Origin: Orthonyx spaldingii
Taxonomy: Eukaryota; Chordata; Aves; Passeriformes; Orthonychidae
Direction: 5' to 3'
Assembly: GCA_013397795.1 (NCBI GenBank)
Contig: VZTJ01003250.1
Span: forward strand, 628,283-692,282
Length of the DNA: 64,000 nucleotides
Shown: positions 48,001 through 61,155 of the stretch, one piece after another
Position numbering within the stretch: the first letter of the stretch is position 1
How the letters are laid out: each line of letters begins with the position of its first letter
Made by a program: the position numbers and the translations under genes
Notes under the pieces: model-generated
What the model was told of the DNA's origin: nothing
Seen by the model: the letters and a program-made list of their open reading frames with translations, nothing else
Databases searched by the model: none

Positions 48001-51000
48001 ACATCGCAGTGCCACATCTGTGGATCTGTGCAGATGACATGCCATTGTTCACATTAGGTGAAAGCCTGGCCAGGAGCGAGGGCAGGCTGGCATCTCATGC
48101 AGGGACATGATGCCAGCTGAGAGCTACTAAGAATTAGTTATCATTTTTAATAATTGTTATCATTGCAAATATAATTTGTACGTTCGTAAACAGAAGAAAT
48201 CACTTGAAATCTTGCTGGCTTGCTTAAATAAACACACAAACAAAAATCTTTTGACTTAGATCAACTTAAAAACCAAGCCTGAAAAATGCATCAGGTAACG
48301 TATTTAAAAAGAGCTTTTTTGATATTACCACTTCATGCTTGAGGCTGCAAACAAATTATACAAATCATGTGTGTACAAATATCATCATATCAACGCAAGT
48401 AGCTGAACACTCTAAGATGCAACTCTAAATATAGAGTCTTTTTATTATGTGGAAAAGGTTTTGAAAAGTGTTTTGAAGCTCTTTGATCCAGCTCTGGAAT
48501 AATTTTGGTAGATTACTATTGTACGGATTCCATAATTTATATTAGCTGACCTCAGCTGCTCTTTGTGTAACAGCCGTATATGAAACAATAGCAGGAAAGT
48601 GAAAAATACAAGGGGAACTAAAACTGCTCTGTTCATTATGTAGCTCATAATTACATCTTCCTTATTTAATCTTTTGAATCCTGGCATGTTTTTAATAATA
48701 CAGGTTCAATTAATATTTACTATACACAGGAGAGTTAGTTTTGAGTAACGCATTTAGACTATCCAAACTTTGTGTAACTTGTGACCTTTCCCTAACCTAA
48801 GCAAGGTCTATTTTATACAGATCGTACTAGATAGACGGTTTCTCTATAAATGGTGAAGTTGCTGCCAAGCTCCCATTGTTAGCTAGTTCATTTTTCAACA
48901 GGCACACTTTAGGTTCCTATCACACCACTGTAAAGAGCAAGCCCTTGAGGTTTCTTCTTTTGTCAATGTAATAAAAAGGTTATTTCTGAATAACCTGCAA
49001 ATCCACAACAAATGGCCCTTTGTGACTTAGAATAACATGACAGAAGGAATTTTTTTGTTGTTGTTTTTGCAGGCAGCCTCCCATTTTATTCTGTAATATT
49101 AAATCAATACTTGAGCAGCATTTGTCCTAATGTAATTTATCTCATCCTTGAAATAACAAACACATATTTCTGACAACTGTTATCCTAGCTCAATATTCAT
49201 CAACTAACAGCAGAAGATTCCTTTACAAGAAGCTATCTAAATAGTAAGACTACATCACATGAAGCAACACCAAGATTAACGTTAAATTCTGTGTACTTTT
49301 TGTTGACCCTTGAAGAGTTGTTATCAACTCTGGTAAATAACAACAATTTGTAGGATGCACAAGCTTTTGCCAGATCGACTGTAATGTGGAAATGGGGAGA
49401 CAGCCATCTTTCCCCCTCTGAACCAAGTAGATTTTGGCACAAGAGGAAAGTTAAACCTTTAACTTCAACAGATCTCCTTGCACAAGTACTGCACAAACAA
49501 GGCATGAACTCACAGAAAGCAGGGTTCCTTAATGAAAGAGACGCTTTAACAGCTGAATTCCTAATGTTGCCTATGCCTATTTTCTAGTAGCACAGAGGTA
49601 CAACTAACTTAGCCCTTTGTACAACTGTACTCTCAATAGAGGAGAGAGTGATTATTCTGCACTAAGTGTGCTCTGTTTGGTGAATGCTCCCAGCCTGCAG
49701 AAATGACCTATGTTTCATACCAAGAGGATGAAAAAGAGCATCACAATGGTTCCCCATTACAAAGCCATGTGGAAATTTGAGGACAGTCTCCCTGGAATCT
49801 AGAGCTGCTATTTAAATTAGAGCAAGAGCAAAATTGCTTTAGATGGTTGGTCAGTCCAAATGTATACAGAAATTGAAACAGCACTCTTCAGATACAGTAA
49901 CAGAAACAGAAGCAGGTGGTAGAAAACATGGTAGAAAGCTTTTCAAATAGGACACATGAGCAAATGGGAGGATATTGAATAAATAAATGTGAAACGGTTA
50001 AAATAAGATGGAAAATTAAAAGGGGAGGATTGCGTGGCAAATGGAAAGAGGCATTAATAGTCTTTTCTAGTAGTCTAGATGGTGGAGAAATCCAAAAGCC
50101 AGTACCAGGAAAAAATGACTTCTTGACTGAGCAAATACAACAGAACACGATGAAAACTATTCATGAACTACCAGTACTATTAACGTAATGAGGTAAGGAC
50201 AGCAAGACATTTGCTCCCTTTTCTTCAGCTTTAGACAAAAGTTCTTCTACTCTGAGCTGTCTTTAGGGAAAGATTATTAAACTCACACTAATAACATGTT
50301 CCCAGAATATAGGAATGGTAATACCCCATTTTCTTCCTATACTGGAGCGTGTGACCCACATCGTGTTGTTCCTCCTATACAAAGAAGTTTTACTTCCCTG
50401 CTCAATACAATTACATCAATTCCTAAAGCTCAGAACAGGCCTTATAACAGTGGTTGTAAGAGCAGATGCTTGCAAGTTTATATATGCCAGTGAGAACATC
50501 ATTCAGTTTTATGTTCACTTCTGTTTTCTGGCTTGGCATAATTCATTAGCACACTCTACAGAATACTCCATAAAACTGAATATGGTTTTAATGTTAAGGT
50601 TCTAATGACCACAACATTGTTTAAGAAAACAAAACCAAGAAAAAATCCACAAACAAACAGCAGTGCCTCCTCTTTAATATTAAAGTTGATGTTTACTTCT
50701 GATAAACAGAGAAAATACCCAAATGAGGGGTTTTTCTTCGCAGTATACAAGTAGTAATAACAGAACAGTCACAATTTTTTTTAATGTTTTGTTTTCAACA
50801 TTTAAAATAGTGACACAGAGTAGTTTTTGTAGTGGCAAAGTATTTTTGATAGCATGCAATGAAATTAGTACAGTATATAGACTTTTGTGGCTAATTTCAT
50901 CCTCATTCTAATACAAAGATTCTTAAAGTGGGCAATATATGAAGATGAGTTCAAAGCTCTGATTAAAGACAGCTGCACTGCTTTCCAACCTGTTATGTCA

Positions 51001-52379
51001 CAGCACTAGGTAGAGGAATAAATAAACAAATATAAGCCTAACCTGATTTATCTATGTCTCTCCACATAAATTTGTTTAATGTAAAAACAAATAAAGCAAA
51101 GCTTTGATGGAGATTAGCAGAATTTTCAACATCTGTGCAGATAAATTTAATTTATTCAAAAAGAAAAAGCAGCATTAGTGTATCATGTAAAAGCTGATTT
51201 AAATGATTTCATACAACAGAAAGCATATGCAGTAGCTAAAACAAATTCTGTTTGCTTTTAAAAGCCGTTTCACTCACACAACCACTACTTCTGCATTTTC
51301 TATTGTGATAATGTTCAGTTATTTCTTCTTTTGTATTCTCTTCTTGATTTTACACATTCCACTAACCTAAACCATAGTTAAAAATCCCACAGGGAGTAAC
51401 ACCCTAAATGTAGCTTGTCTGTAGCATCAGGCAGGTACATTCACAGATTGGTTCTGTGTATCTTTACAGGCAAATCCTTAAAGCTGGTCAGGTAAAATAA
51501 GCTCAGGACAATACCTTAAATAGTTGAACATAAATGAGTTACAGGGGTTTGAATATTTTTTTAAAAATAAATCTCTTCACTATAAAACATTCAAATCCAG
51601 GAAAATATCTCTATACAACAATAACTCACTGTAGTGGAGATATACTAGCTTATCTCTGCAGAAAGGGACAGAGTATGAGAAAAGTAAAGATATTTTTTCT
51701 TGAAAATGAAAGATCAGTCAAAATGATAAATTCCTGTCTGAAACTTACCAGAAAGTGTTAAGGTGAGAACTAAAAATTAAAAATAAAAATACTGTGTATG
51801 CATCTGAAAACTACAGCTGAAAAACTCCTGAATAGGATTATTTTCCTTTCAACTCAAGGCAAGACTGCAAAAAGCCTGCACGTGATTTTTGAAATTGTAC
51901 AGATGCACTAAGTATCACCTCTACTAAAAAAAGGTGATGAATATGCACTGTAATGTTTTAGAGATCCTTTCTTTCTGGAAAAGGTCATCAACTTGTGCTT
52001 TAGGGAGAATGTTATCACACCTTTAATTTTACAACAGAATCCATAGCTCTTCTTCTCAGAAAATCTGAACATGATGAGCACACATCCAAATCTCTGACAT
52101 TTAAAATATTTTGCCCTTTCCTGAATAATAGTTAGCAAAGAAAAGATTATTGAATTGTGTCAAGTGTAATAAGCTGCTGTCATTAAAAAACGTCTGAGAG
52201 CACAAACCTGAGACCCAATTTTGCCCCTCTGAGTGGCAATGTAGATGGAAAAAGAAGAGACTGAACTAAAAACTTCAAGAAGAGCTGACACCCCCTCAAA
52301 ATACTTCTGATCTTGGTGGTTCTAACAAGAGAAAAACAAGGCTCTTACAAGAAAACAAGTACGCAGGAAATTTTTGTCC
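48001..52379. other. Gene-free intergenic DNA 3' of CDIN1
   Basis: AT-rich unique sequence without a recognisable gene or element. Short A/T-runs only. Open frames do not exceed about 96 codons and look random. Confidence 0.5.
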
Positions 52380-53396
52380 ATTTGTGTGGTTTATTTGTCT
52401 TGTGGAACTGATCTAGTATGAAGCACTGTCTCAACTTTTTTTTTTAATTCCCCTTCTTGAACACCAGGATGGTAAACTCTTTCAAAAATAACCCACATAG
52501 AGAGCTCCTGCACATTGTTCTTTAGGACTTCAGTGTGCCAGGAATTTGCTACAGTACCTATAGGGGTTAAGACAGATTGCTTTCTTTGTCAGTTTAGAGA
52601 AAAATTCCTAGGTATAAATTCCCCGGGGATCAGGGAGAGAAAAAGACAAAACACAAGTTATTTTTGAGTCATTAAAATATTTACTAAACACCCCCCAAAC
52701 TATCCAGAAACTTCACAGGCTTATATACATAAAATAAAACCTGTGTTCTTCACTTTCATCCCCTCTCAAGATCCCCTACTATTTTTTAACCATTAACTTG
52801 GGATTCCATTATTGATTTTAACAATCAGATAGTGACAAAACACATACAGCAATTATTACCTCAAAATCTGGCTATTTACTGTAACAGCCGTGGTCCTCTC
52901 TTACCACTTGGGCTTTACCAGCTTTGCATTATATTGTTTTAAGCCCCAAAACAACAGTCTTTTTCAAATCTCCACATCACTGTAGGTGTTTTAGTCACAT
53001 CACTAGCACATAGTGAATTCATAAAAAGCATGTACTTTTATAGGTGACTCTGTAACAGGGATAAGAACCGAAAGCTCCACCTTTCAGCCTCCACATTTTT
53101 GTCTTTGTTTAGAATGCTTGAAGAAGCCATCCGGAAGGAAGAAAGATTATGAGTATCTCGAAACTAGCTGTTTGACAGAGACAGAACTGCTGATAATGAG
53201 TGGGTTGTGTCTGTCTTTTTTGGCTGATCACAACAGAGGTCTGAAGCAAAACAGAAACTCTTGATATGTTTGTGTAAATCAGCAGTAGCATAAGGGCAGG
53301 CAGCAGGAGTTCAGCTGAAGTTCAGGGCAGATGCTGCCGTTAGTTTACACTGCAGGAAAGTAAAATTGCTTCCGGATTTACCTCTTCCTCCCAACA
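52380..53396 (-). other. CDIN1: CDIN1 3' untranslated region (extent inferred)
   Basis: This non-coding sequence follows the CDIN1 stop on the minus strand. The first canonical AATAAA on that strand lies at 52390-52395, about 1 kb past the stop, with an ATTAAA at 52443-52448 just before it. No canonical signal was seen closer to the stop. The end point is therefore an inference, and a shorter 3'UTR using a variant signal is possible. Confidence 0.4.
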
Positions 53397-53532
53397 TCAG
53401 CGCTGAGCCATGCTGTGTCGCAGAGTCACAATGTCAGTAGGGAAGCAGTCTTTTAGCAGGATACCACGTTCACGATGGCAGTCCAGCTCTTCAATAAATC
53501 CGTACCAGTAGATGACTAATCCAGGGCCAAAT
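53397..53532 (-). CDS. CDIN1: CDIN1 (C15orf41) nuclease, C-terminal coding exon (partial gene)
   Basis: This is the terminal coding exon of CDIN1, the codanin-1-interacting nuclease, a PD-(D/E)XK/Holliday-junction-resolvase-like protein. It partners CDAN1, and mutations in it cause congenital dyserythropoietic anaemia type Ib in humans. Reading the minus strand, a pyrimidine-rich tract and AG (53533-53534) precede one base of a split arginine codon. Then follow 44 codons beginning FGPGLVIYWYGFIEELD, continuing RERGILLKDCFPTDIVTL and ending HSMAQR, then TGA at 53397-53399. FGPGLVIYWYGFI and RERGILLK match the human C-terminus as I remember it; the last few residues differ. The catalytic part lies in upstream exons, which I could not find between 53533 and 64000. 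The gene runs opposite to MEIS2, the tail-to-tail order known in human. Confidence 0.93.
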
Positions 53533-56500
53533 CTATCAAACAAAAAAGAAAAATATGTAACTGTGTTAGGGAAATTTTAATTTCCCACCTCTGTGACTCC
53601 AACGTAAATCTGGTAATTTCCCCGCAAAATTGGAGGGAGTATTTGACCTCCATTTAATTTTCAAATTTTGAATGGGCGATTGATCCATGTCAATAGTACC
53701 TGATGCCATGAATAAAAATGCTATTTAGACACTCATAGAATCCACATCAGTTTCAGTTTTTTTTCTTTTGAATACTCTGTACATGTCAGTAAAAAAATAA
53801 CTGTGTATTAAATGCTAAATAACATTCAGTAAGTGTGACATATAGAGAAACCTCTTTTGCCATGCACTCTGCTCTTCTAGATTTGTGTGTGCAGACATTA
53901 AAAACACAAAGGTTTACGCAAGTCCCAGTTCATTCAAATTATAGTATCATGAAGGTAACGATGAATCCTTAAAATATAATCTCTACAATGAGCTATTTTT
54001 CAGGTAATTATTAACATAAAGCACAATTCAGAAGAAACAGAAAGTTTGTGCTGTAACGTCTCTAAAATGTGCCTCAGGAATTCCTCAGATATTGCTAACT
54101 CTGACTGATCCCCACTAGGCAATCTCAGGAAGTAGCCCCATGGACTATTTTACCCATCAGGAAGTTCAGACCTTCAGGCTGGGTTCATAAAGAAGTAATC
54201 ACTATCAATCACTGTGTACTGCGATATGTTTTGCACATCAGTTTCACGTTTTTCCTACTGAGAGCACTTAATTAAAGGGCAGCACTACTTCTGGTGTAGT
54301 GTTGCAGGAATTTTACAGTGGAATCATAAATTATGAATGCTGGGTTAGTAAAAGGATGTCTAAAAACAGAACTGCTTTCTGTAGTCTAACATTACAGCAG
54401 TCTGTACAACATTAGGCCAAAAAGCTTTTTCTTTCCTTGATTTATTATATGCTGTAGTGAACTTGCCAAAACCAACAGTGCAGGATGAGCTGTTAGGTAC
54501 CGTCTGTACAAGAAAAAGTTCAATAGAATGTCATGTAATGGTTTATATGCAGAGTTGTACTCAGGACTCAACCAACATGGTAGCCAATTTTTGTTAATGT
54601 TTAATTATAATAAATATGTGCTGGGGGGAGCCACGGTAACCTAAATGTCCACTGAGCAGACAATACAAGCACTCAGAGCCATGGGTAGTGCCAGACTGGC
54701 TTCATGAGGGTGGTTTCTTTCCAGCAATGCGGGGAAAACTCTATTTGATGTGCTCGTGTAATGGAATAGGCATCAAAGGAAGAAGAAACCCCTGTGGCTT
54801 CCTCCTGCAGTTTCAGTTAGATATGGTACTCTTTTGCCTGAAACTGCTGCAGAGCACTGTAACATTTTGGTCTATGGCTACTACTCTTCAACTTCCAAGT
54901 GGCCACAGTTCAGTGACAGAGTAAATTATTCCTCAGCATAGCTGAGGCCACACTGGCAAATATGCTTTTTGCAACTGAAAGGCGATATTCAAAAGTTGAA
55001 AGGTTAAAACTCTGACACATCTGGTTGTACTAGGTAACAGATCCTAACACGTTTGGCAATAAATACAGCACAGACTAAAAAGTGGCTAATAGGAAGGCCG
55101 ATGCTGCCTTCTTAAGTTCTGGCTGGCTGGCCAAGAACTTCAACTTCTACGGACTTCTTTCCATTGTCCTTTGCTTAAGCTCCTGTGGGGCCAAACCATG
55201 CAGAACCTCATGTACCTACAAGCCCAGAGACCCAAGCAGGAGCAAGGGGCCAAGGCAAGTGAGGCCAAGGACTGATGCTCACAGCCTCTGGTGAGAGACA
55301 GTAGTTTGCTGATCCAGGAGGGGCCCCTACTTTCCTCACTTCACAGAACACGTATCTGTTCCCACATCAAGCAAATATAGAAATGGGTTATTGGGTGGGA
55401 TGCACTTACTTACATACTAACCAAAATTATTTTAAAAGCAAAAATCCCCAGAAGATAGGAAGCAGACCTTACATTTCTAATGGGCTATTTTGCGCAAGGC
55501 AGAAGGTATGAAATGTATGCAAGTAGTTATTCATTATGAGCACATGTGCCAGGTAAAATCCTGATGCTAATGAGCAGCTGCTCACCCAAGTTTTGAAGGG
55601 CTCATTTTGCCGTGTGGCAGTCTGAATCCCCCATCCACCATAAAATGCATGTGGCACTGTGCTTAAGTAATTTGTTTAGCTATTGTTTGAAACTGTAATT
55701 TTAAATAAAATAATTATTTCAAGACACCTCAAAAGGCTAATTTATGTCTTGTGAGCAAATCACCTAAGCTCAAGCACAATTTCTGAGGTGCTTAAAAAAT
55801 TATGTTCAGAAATACCAAATTTGATAATAAAATTATATACAAGAACATCTGCAGACTGTTAATGGCAGAAGCAAGTACATCTTTAGCATGAAAACGTCCA
55901 TCAATCCTGCTTCTGACTGTGGTGCTACTGCTAAACTGTTTGCCCTATGCTGTCTAGGTTGGACTTTTTCAACTCTATTGTGTTATTCATTCTATTATGG
56001 CTCTGTATCACAAAGCCCATGTGCATGATCACATAAAAACCTATGCCATACTTTTGTTTAAAAACACTTAAGTGTAGTACTTAAGACCAAAATTAACTTG
56101 TTGGCACATTAAGCATTTGCCACTGACTATCAGGAACTCCTGCTGCTAAGTGCTAATTTCTCTCTCATTAACACCCAGAGTTGGCAAACCACAAACAATG
56201 CCACTGGTTAATTACTGCTGCCTTAATTTGAAAAGACACTTAACCTTTTTGTGTAAGGGGATGAGGTAGGGATATGTAACCTGAAAGAAAGAACCATATT
56301 TTTTCATTTGACTCCTTCCCAAGTGGAGATACCACACCCTGAGGAAGGAGAGTCAGTGCTGTGAATTACAAAGTAAAGCTACAAATTGATTTCTTGTATC
56401 AGTTGTAACATTGAACAAGTTTGTGACTGACCGTGGTTTACACAGGTGAAGGAACTAAAATGACAATGTTTTCTTGGTATTGCTATGGAAAGGGGATGCA

Positions 56501-57687
56501 TTCAGTAGCTCTGAAGAGCATAGAAAAACTTTGAATGTACCAATTGGTTCTAAAACTATATAGATAAAAGACAGGCCAGGTTATCTTATTTCATATGAAA
56601 GACACACTGGAGAAAGCTTAGGCTTAAACTGAAAATCAGCCTTAGAATGTAACAAACTATTGGACTCCTATGGATTTTGTTCTTGCTGAGAAAAATTGCA
56701 TAAATCTGAAAATACAACTTCAATAAATTGTATAAAACCAAAAATACGCTTGTATTTCTTTTGTCTTTAGTTCTTAGGCGTGAAAAGCTTAAGTGGGAAG
56801 GAATGTGTACAAAAGTTATACAAAACTAGTTTTAGCCCTTCCAGCGAAATTACTGGTTTTAGAACTTTACTTTTATAAGGGGTTTCTTTTTAACGCTGAA
56901 AAAGAAATCCAAGTAACCAAGCTTTGGTTAATTCCATGTAGTAAAAATAGCATAAACAAGAAATATAGAGGCAAGCTTCCTTCAGAACATAATAAACATA
57001 GCAAGCAAAAATTGTCCACACAGGTTGCATCAATTTACTTAAAAACCAATCACTAAAAAGGTAGCTACCTTTCTATAAATCCTGGTTTAGTCATTGTCCA
57101 ATTCTAACATTCGAAGCTGTAACTGCAAGGCAGCCAAGGCCAGCTCAGCTGCCCTTGGGGTAAGAGTACCAGAAGTGCCAAAAGGCAGGCAGACAGGCTC
57201 ATGACCCCAAGGCATGGCAAGACCAGAGCAGCATTTCAAAAGCTCATGGATTACTTTAGGTCTAATTTAGGCTTGATATAGATGACTAAATTTAGTCTAA
57301 GTACTAAAGGCAGCAGATGGTGTCTTTCAAAGAATCAACGGAAGCATTTGAGATAGAAAATACAATTTGAGTATAGTTAAATATAGTTGCAGTCTCAACA
57401 AGTTCTTTAGATAAAGCTTACATCTGACAATACTATTTGCTCTAAATAAGTCAGGTTTGCACTAATTTCAGATTGTTCAGAGGAACTCTTGTATTGGTTT
57501 AATCACACAAATTTTGAAAGAAACCCATAGCTAAAGTAGTACACTTTGATAATCCTGGGACACTGAGTTTTGTCTTGGAAAGGAGTTTCACAGAGATATA
57601 CTGTAAAGCCAGAAGGCAAAATTCAGATAACCCAAATGGTTCTTGGTCTTAAGAAAAAACTCCAATAACAACAAACTAAGGGATCAC

Positions 57688-57689
<2 letters not shown>

Positions 57690-57716
<27 letters not shown>
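57690..57716 (+). repeat. Poly(A) run, 27 bases
   Basis: An uninterrupted run of 27 A on the + strand inside the CDIN1 intron. I saw no recognisable retrocopy or canonical AATAAA immediately before it, so I call it only a homopolymer. Confidence 0.95.
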
Positions 57717-57719
<3 letters not shown>

Positions 57720-60507
57720 AAGAAAACAACTAAGTAAAACATGAATCTGGGTTTAACTTGCCCTCCAGTTGAACCAGTTTTGTGCTAGAACAGAAAAAAG
57801 ACTTTTATTTATTTATCAAAGCGGCCTAGTAGGCTCACACATATTCTACTTCACTTCAAGAGAAACTACTTTCTAGTAATGTCTTTTCTTCTGGAATGTC
57901 TGTGTGAGGTCCATACCAGCTTCTAAAGATTTGCCTAGACATGTGGCTGTTGTGAGGTGATTTTTTTCAGAATCACAAAGCCTTGCATGTGGTTTTATGA
58001 AAAATGCAATTTCAACACACTGCTTGATGCTGAACAGAAATGTAAAACAACTTGGGATTGTTTTTATATAAATGTTCACTTCATTTATTCTTAGTCTATT
58101 TGTTATAGATGTGCTATATGCATCTCAGCATAATATAAATAAATTGAATTCCAAAAGACTTATAATAAGATGCTAGCATGTGAATTATTATTTCTAATAA
58201 GCATGCATTTAAACAAATATTTTATCAAATGGAGTCAGCCAAGTATTCATGTTACAAAAGTATAACAGTCTACCTGGCTGGTGATTTTAATTATGAAGGT
58301 CACACCTGAATGTGTCTTTTAAGGACTCCATTTTGGTCCCTCACTTTTCAATGCCAGCTAAAAAGCTGGCTCTGTCTTGTTTTTCTTTTTAAATATGAAG
58401 CAAATCAGAGCATTACCATTTGCACATCACTACTTACTTTCTGGGAAAGGGGAATTACAAAAGTTCACAAAGAGATTATTGTCTTCTAAGTCAATTTAAC
58501 ATTGTCCTTCAGAATCACAGCTGTGAGTAAAGAAGTTTTACTTGTAGTACTAATAAACTTTGACAATAAAATAATTAACTCCTCCACAATAATACATAAT
58601 AAGTTTACTGTTTAAGGGCACTCAGCTTTTAGTGTACTTGTAGAAGTCTCATTTGTGTCAGTGGAGGAAATTTAGAAGCTGGCAGAGCTAGGCTAGTAAG
58701 CAACAACTACAGATCATGTTTTCGAATAAGGTCAGTTGGCATCAGTCAGCCAACTTCCTTATGTCTAGACCAGTTTACTATTGCTGATGACACAGCATTA
58801 TATATCTTGGCAAACATTTAAGAGCCACTGCTTAGAAATGTACTTCGATTAGCAAGAAACTTTCCACTTAAGCAGCTACTGCAATCCTGACTCAGAATAG
58901 TTTATAACAAGGTTTTTTTTCCTACTGTTCATTTACACAGAGCTTCAAAATCAAATAAAGGTACTTGTACATGAAGACAGTGCATTTAAAAAACTCGGAA
59001 TGCAATTTAAAGGTAACAGTGGTGTTTTATTATTCCTGTCAGTTTGCAAATCCTCCACACATTTTGTGATCCAGTGACACACACACAGCACCTTATTGAC
59101 TTCACCAAATCCCGTTGAAAGAAAGGAATAAAAAAATCCATGGCATGAGCAAGTACTACATCATACCTCACACACAGATGTTAGCAGCATAATATGTTTC
59201 AAGGATCCAGGCATCCATGCTGCTTAAGGTAAAATTAAGCAAGTAAAACCTAATCTGCTTTAAGCTTTGATGTTGCCACAGTAGTTGGGGGAAGACTTAT
59301 TTTTACTGAAGACAAGGAAAAAAATCAAAGTCTACTAATGTTTTGTAAGACTCCCATTTCCAAAGAGATTTTGACTCAAAAGTCGAATTTCTTTGGGCTG
59401 AGAAAGGTAGGCATTTCCATGAATGCCAGAAACTGATATTATATGCAGTTGATGTGGAAGTTAGAGCTGTCAGGTGAAAAAAAGGTGGATGGAAACTAAT
59501 ATCAGGCCACTGTCTCTACAGTTACACCTCACTCAGATGTGATTAAATCTTAATGAGCTTTTTTTTACACTAGTTGTCTTTTTACCTCTGCAATGAGACT
59601 GTTAAAGCTTCAATCAAATAGCAGCATTTCATCAAGCTTATAATATGATTTAATTGCTTTTGGCATTTTGAGAAATAAAAACAAATTAAGTGATATTTAT
59701 GTGGACATAAGGTAGCATTTAAAATATTTTAGAATTTTCCATAGCACAGTTTTAAATGCATATTAATAGAATGCACCAGAAACTGTGCAAGTCACTGTCA
59801 TTAAAATATTATAAATACAATATAACTTTTAGCTGCATAATACATTTTTAATAAACAAACTGTCGAAACACATTCTTCACTTACACTTATTCATTCAGAT
59901 CTGAGTACTGTTCTCCAGGCAAATAAAGGATTTTTATAATCCTCAATGACAAGTTAGGCTTTTATTTTAAAATACAGTTCTCATGGAAATTAACTTTTAA
60001 AAACTATGGTTAAATAACATTAAGGTTACAGTGATTTACAAGGATCAAGGCTTTCTGAGTGAAGACTGATGCAGTGAGTGAGAAAGAAAACACATACTAG
60101 CTTCGAGGCAGCTTGTCATTAAGAGAGAGCCTTGAGTGAACTTTGAATTTCTCAATTTCTCTTGGTTCATGTCCTAACACCTAAAATATACTTTTATTTT
60201 TCTTTTTCTTTGTTTATTAGCTGTATTCCAGATGCTCAGCTCTCAAGTGGTTGTGTGTACTTAAGGTACAACATTTACTTCTTTCAGTCTCCGCATGTTC
60301 AAAATCAGGTAGACACTTTCTTTGCACATCAGATTGTAAGGTTTTGTGCTCTAACGTCACAGTACAAGGTGACCCCATGCCTGCACTGCAGGATTGGGCT
60401 CATGTACTGAAAATTAACATGACACTCACATAAACAATATAGAAAAGAGATTTTTAACCCTTATACTGCTGGACTATTTCATGGAAATAATGGCCACAGT
60501 TTTTTTA

Positions 60508-61155
60508 CAGAATCAGAATGGTTTGGATTGGAAGCGACCTTAAAGATCACCTAGTTCCAAGCCCCTAGGGCCTGTTGTAGGCAGGGATACCACCCAGTGA
60601 GATCAGGTTGCTCAGGGGCCCATTCAGCCTGACCTTGAACACTCTCAGTGATGGGGTGTGCACAGTCTCTCTTGGCAACCTGTTCCACTGCTTCACCACC
60701 CTTCGAGTAAAGAATTTCTTCCTAATATCTCATCTAAACCTGCCCTTTTTCAGTTTAAAACCACTGGTCCTTGTCCTGTCACTCTGCCTGTATAAAAAGT
60801 CCCTCTCCCTCCTTTTCTATAATCTCCTTTTAGGTACTGGAAGGCTGCAATGAGGTCTCCTTGAAGCATTCTTTTCTCCAGGACAGGATTTACAACCCCA
60901 GCTCTCACAGGTTTTCCTCATTTGACATGTGCTCCATCCCTCTGATCATATTTCTGTCTCTCCTCCGGACCTGCTCTAACAGGTCCAAATCTTTCCTGCG
61001 CAGGGGACCCCAGGGCTGGCTGCAGAACTCCTAGTGGGGGTCTCACAAGGGAAGACTGGAGGGGTAGATCCCCTCCCTCGCCCTGCTTTAATGCCGCCCA
61101 CTACGTACTTGGCCTTCTGGGCTGCAAGTGCACACTGTCGGCTTTTTCTGCTCTA
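60508..61155 (-). mobile_element. CR1 LINE fragment, 3' end, 5'-truncated
   Basis: Read on the + strand this is the reverse complement of an avian CR1 3' end. It begins ACAGAATCAGAATGGTTTGG and runs through TTGGAAGCGACCTTAAAGAT, CTGACCTTGAACACTCTCAG, CAACCTGTTCCACTGC and AAGAATTTCTTCCTAATATC. It goes on through GGTACTGGAAGGCTGCAATG and TGCTCTAACAGGTCCAAATC to a CTTGGCCTTCTGGGCTGCAA-type segment. Translated on the minus strand, the coding end is still legible in part (GFKLKKGRFRLDIRKKFF, RVVKQWNRLPREAV, FKVRLNGPLSNL) but interrupted by shifts and stops, so the copy is dead. CR1 elements are typically 5'-truncated like this. The element is antisense-neutral here: it lies in the CDIN1 intron on the same strand as that gene. 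It is the best evidence that the DNA is avian or reptilian. Confidence 0.95.

Noticed and set aside
57690..57716. Tail of a retroposed mRNA
   Set aside because: A pure A-run alone, with no canonical poly(A) signal or coding remnant seen before it.
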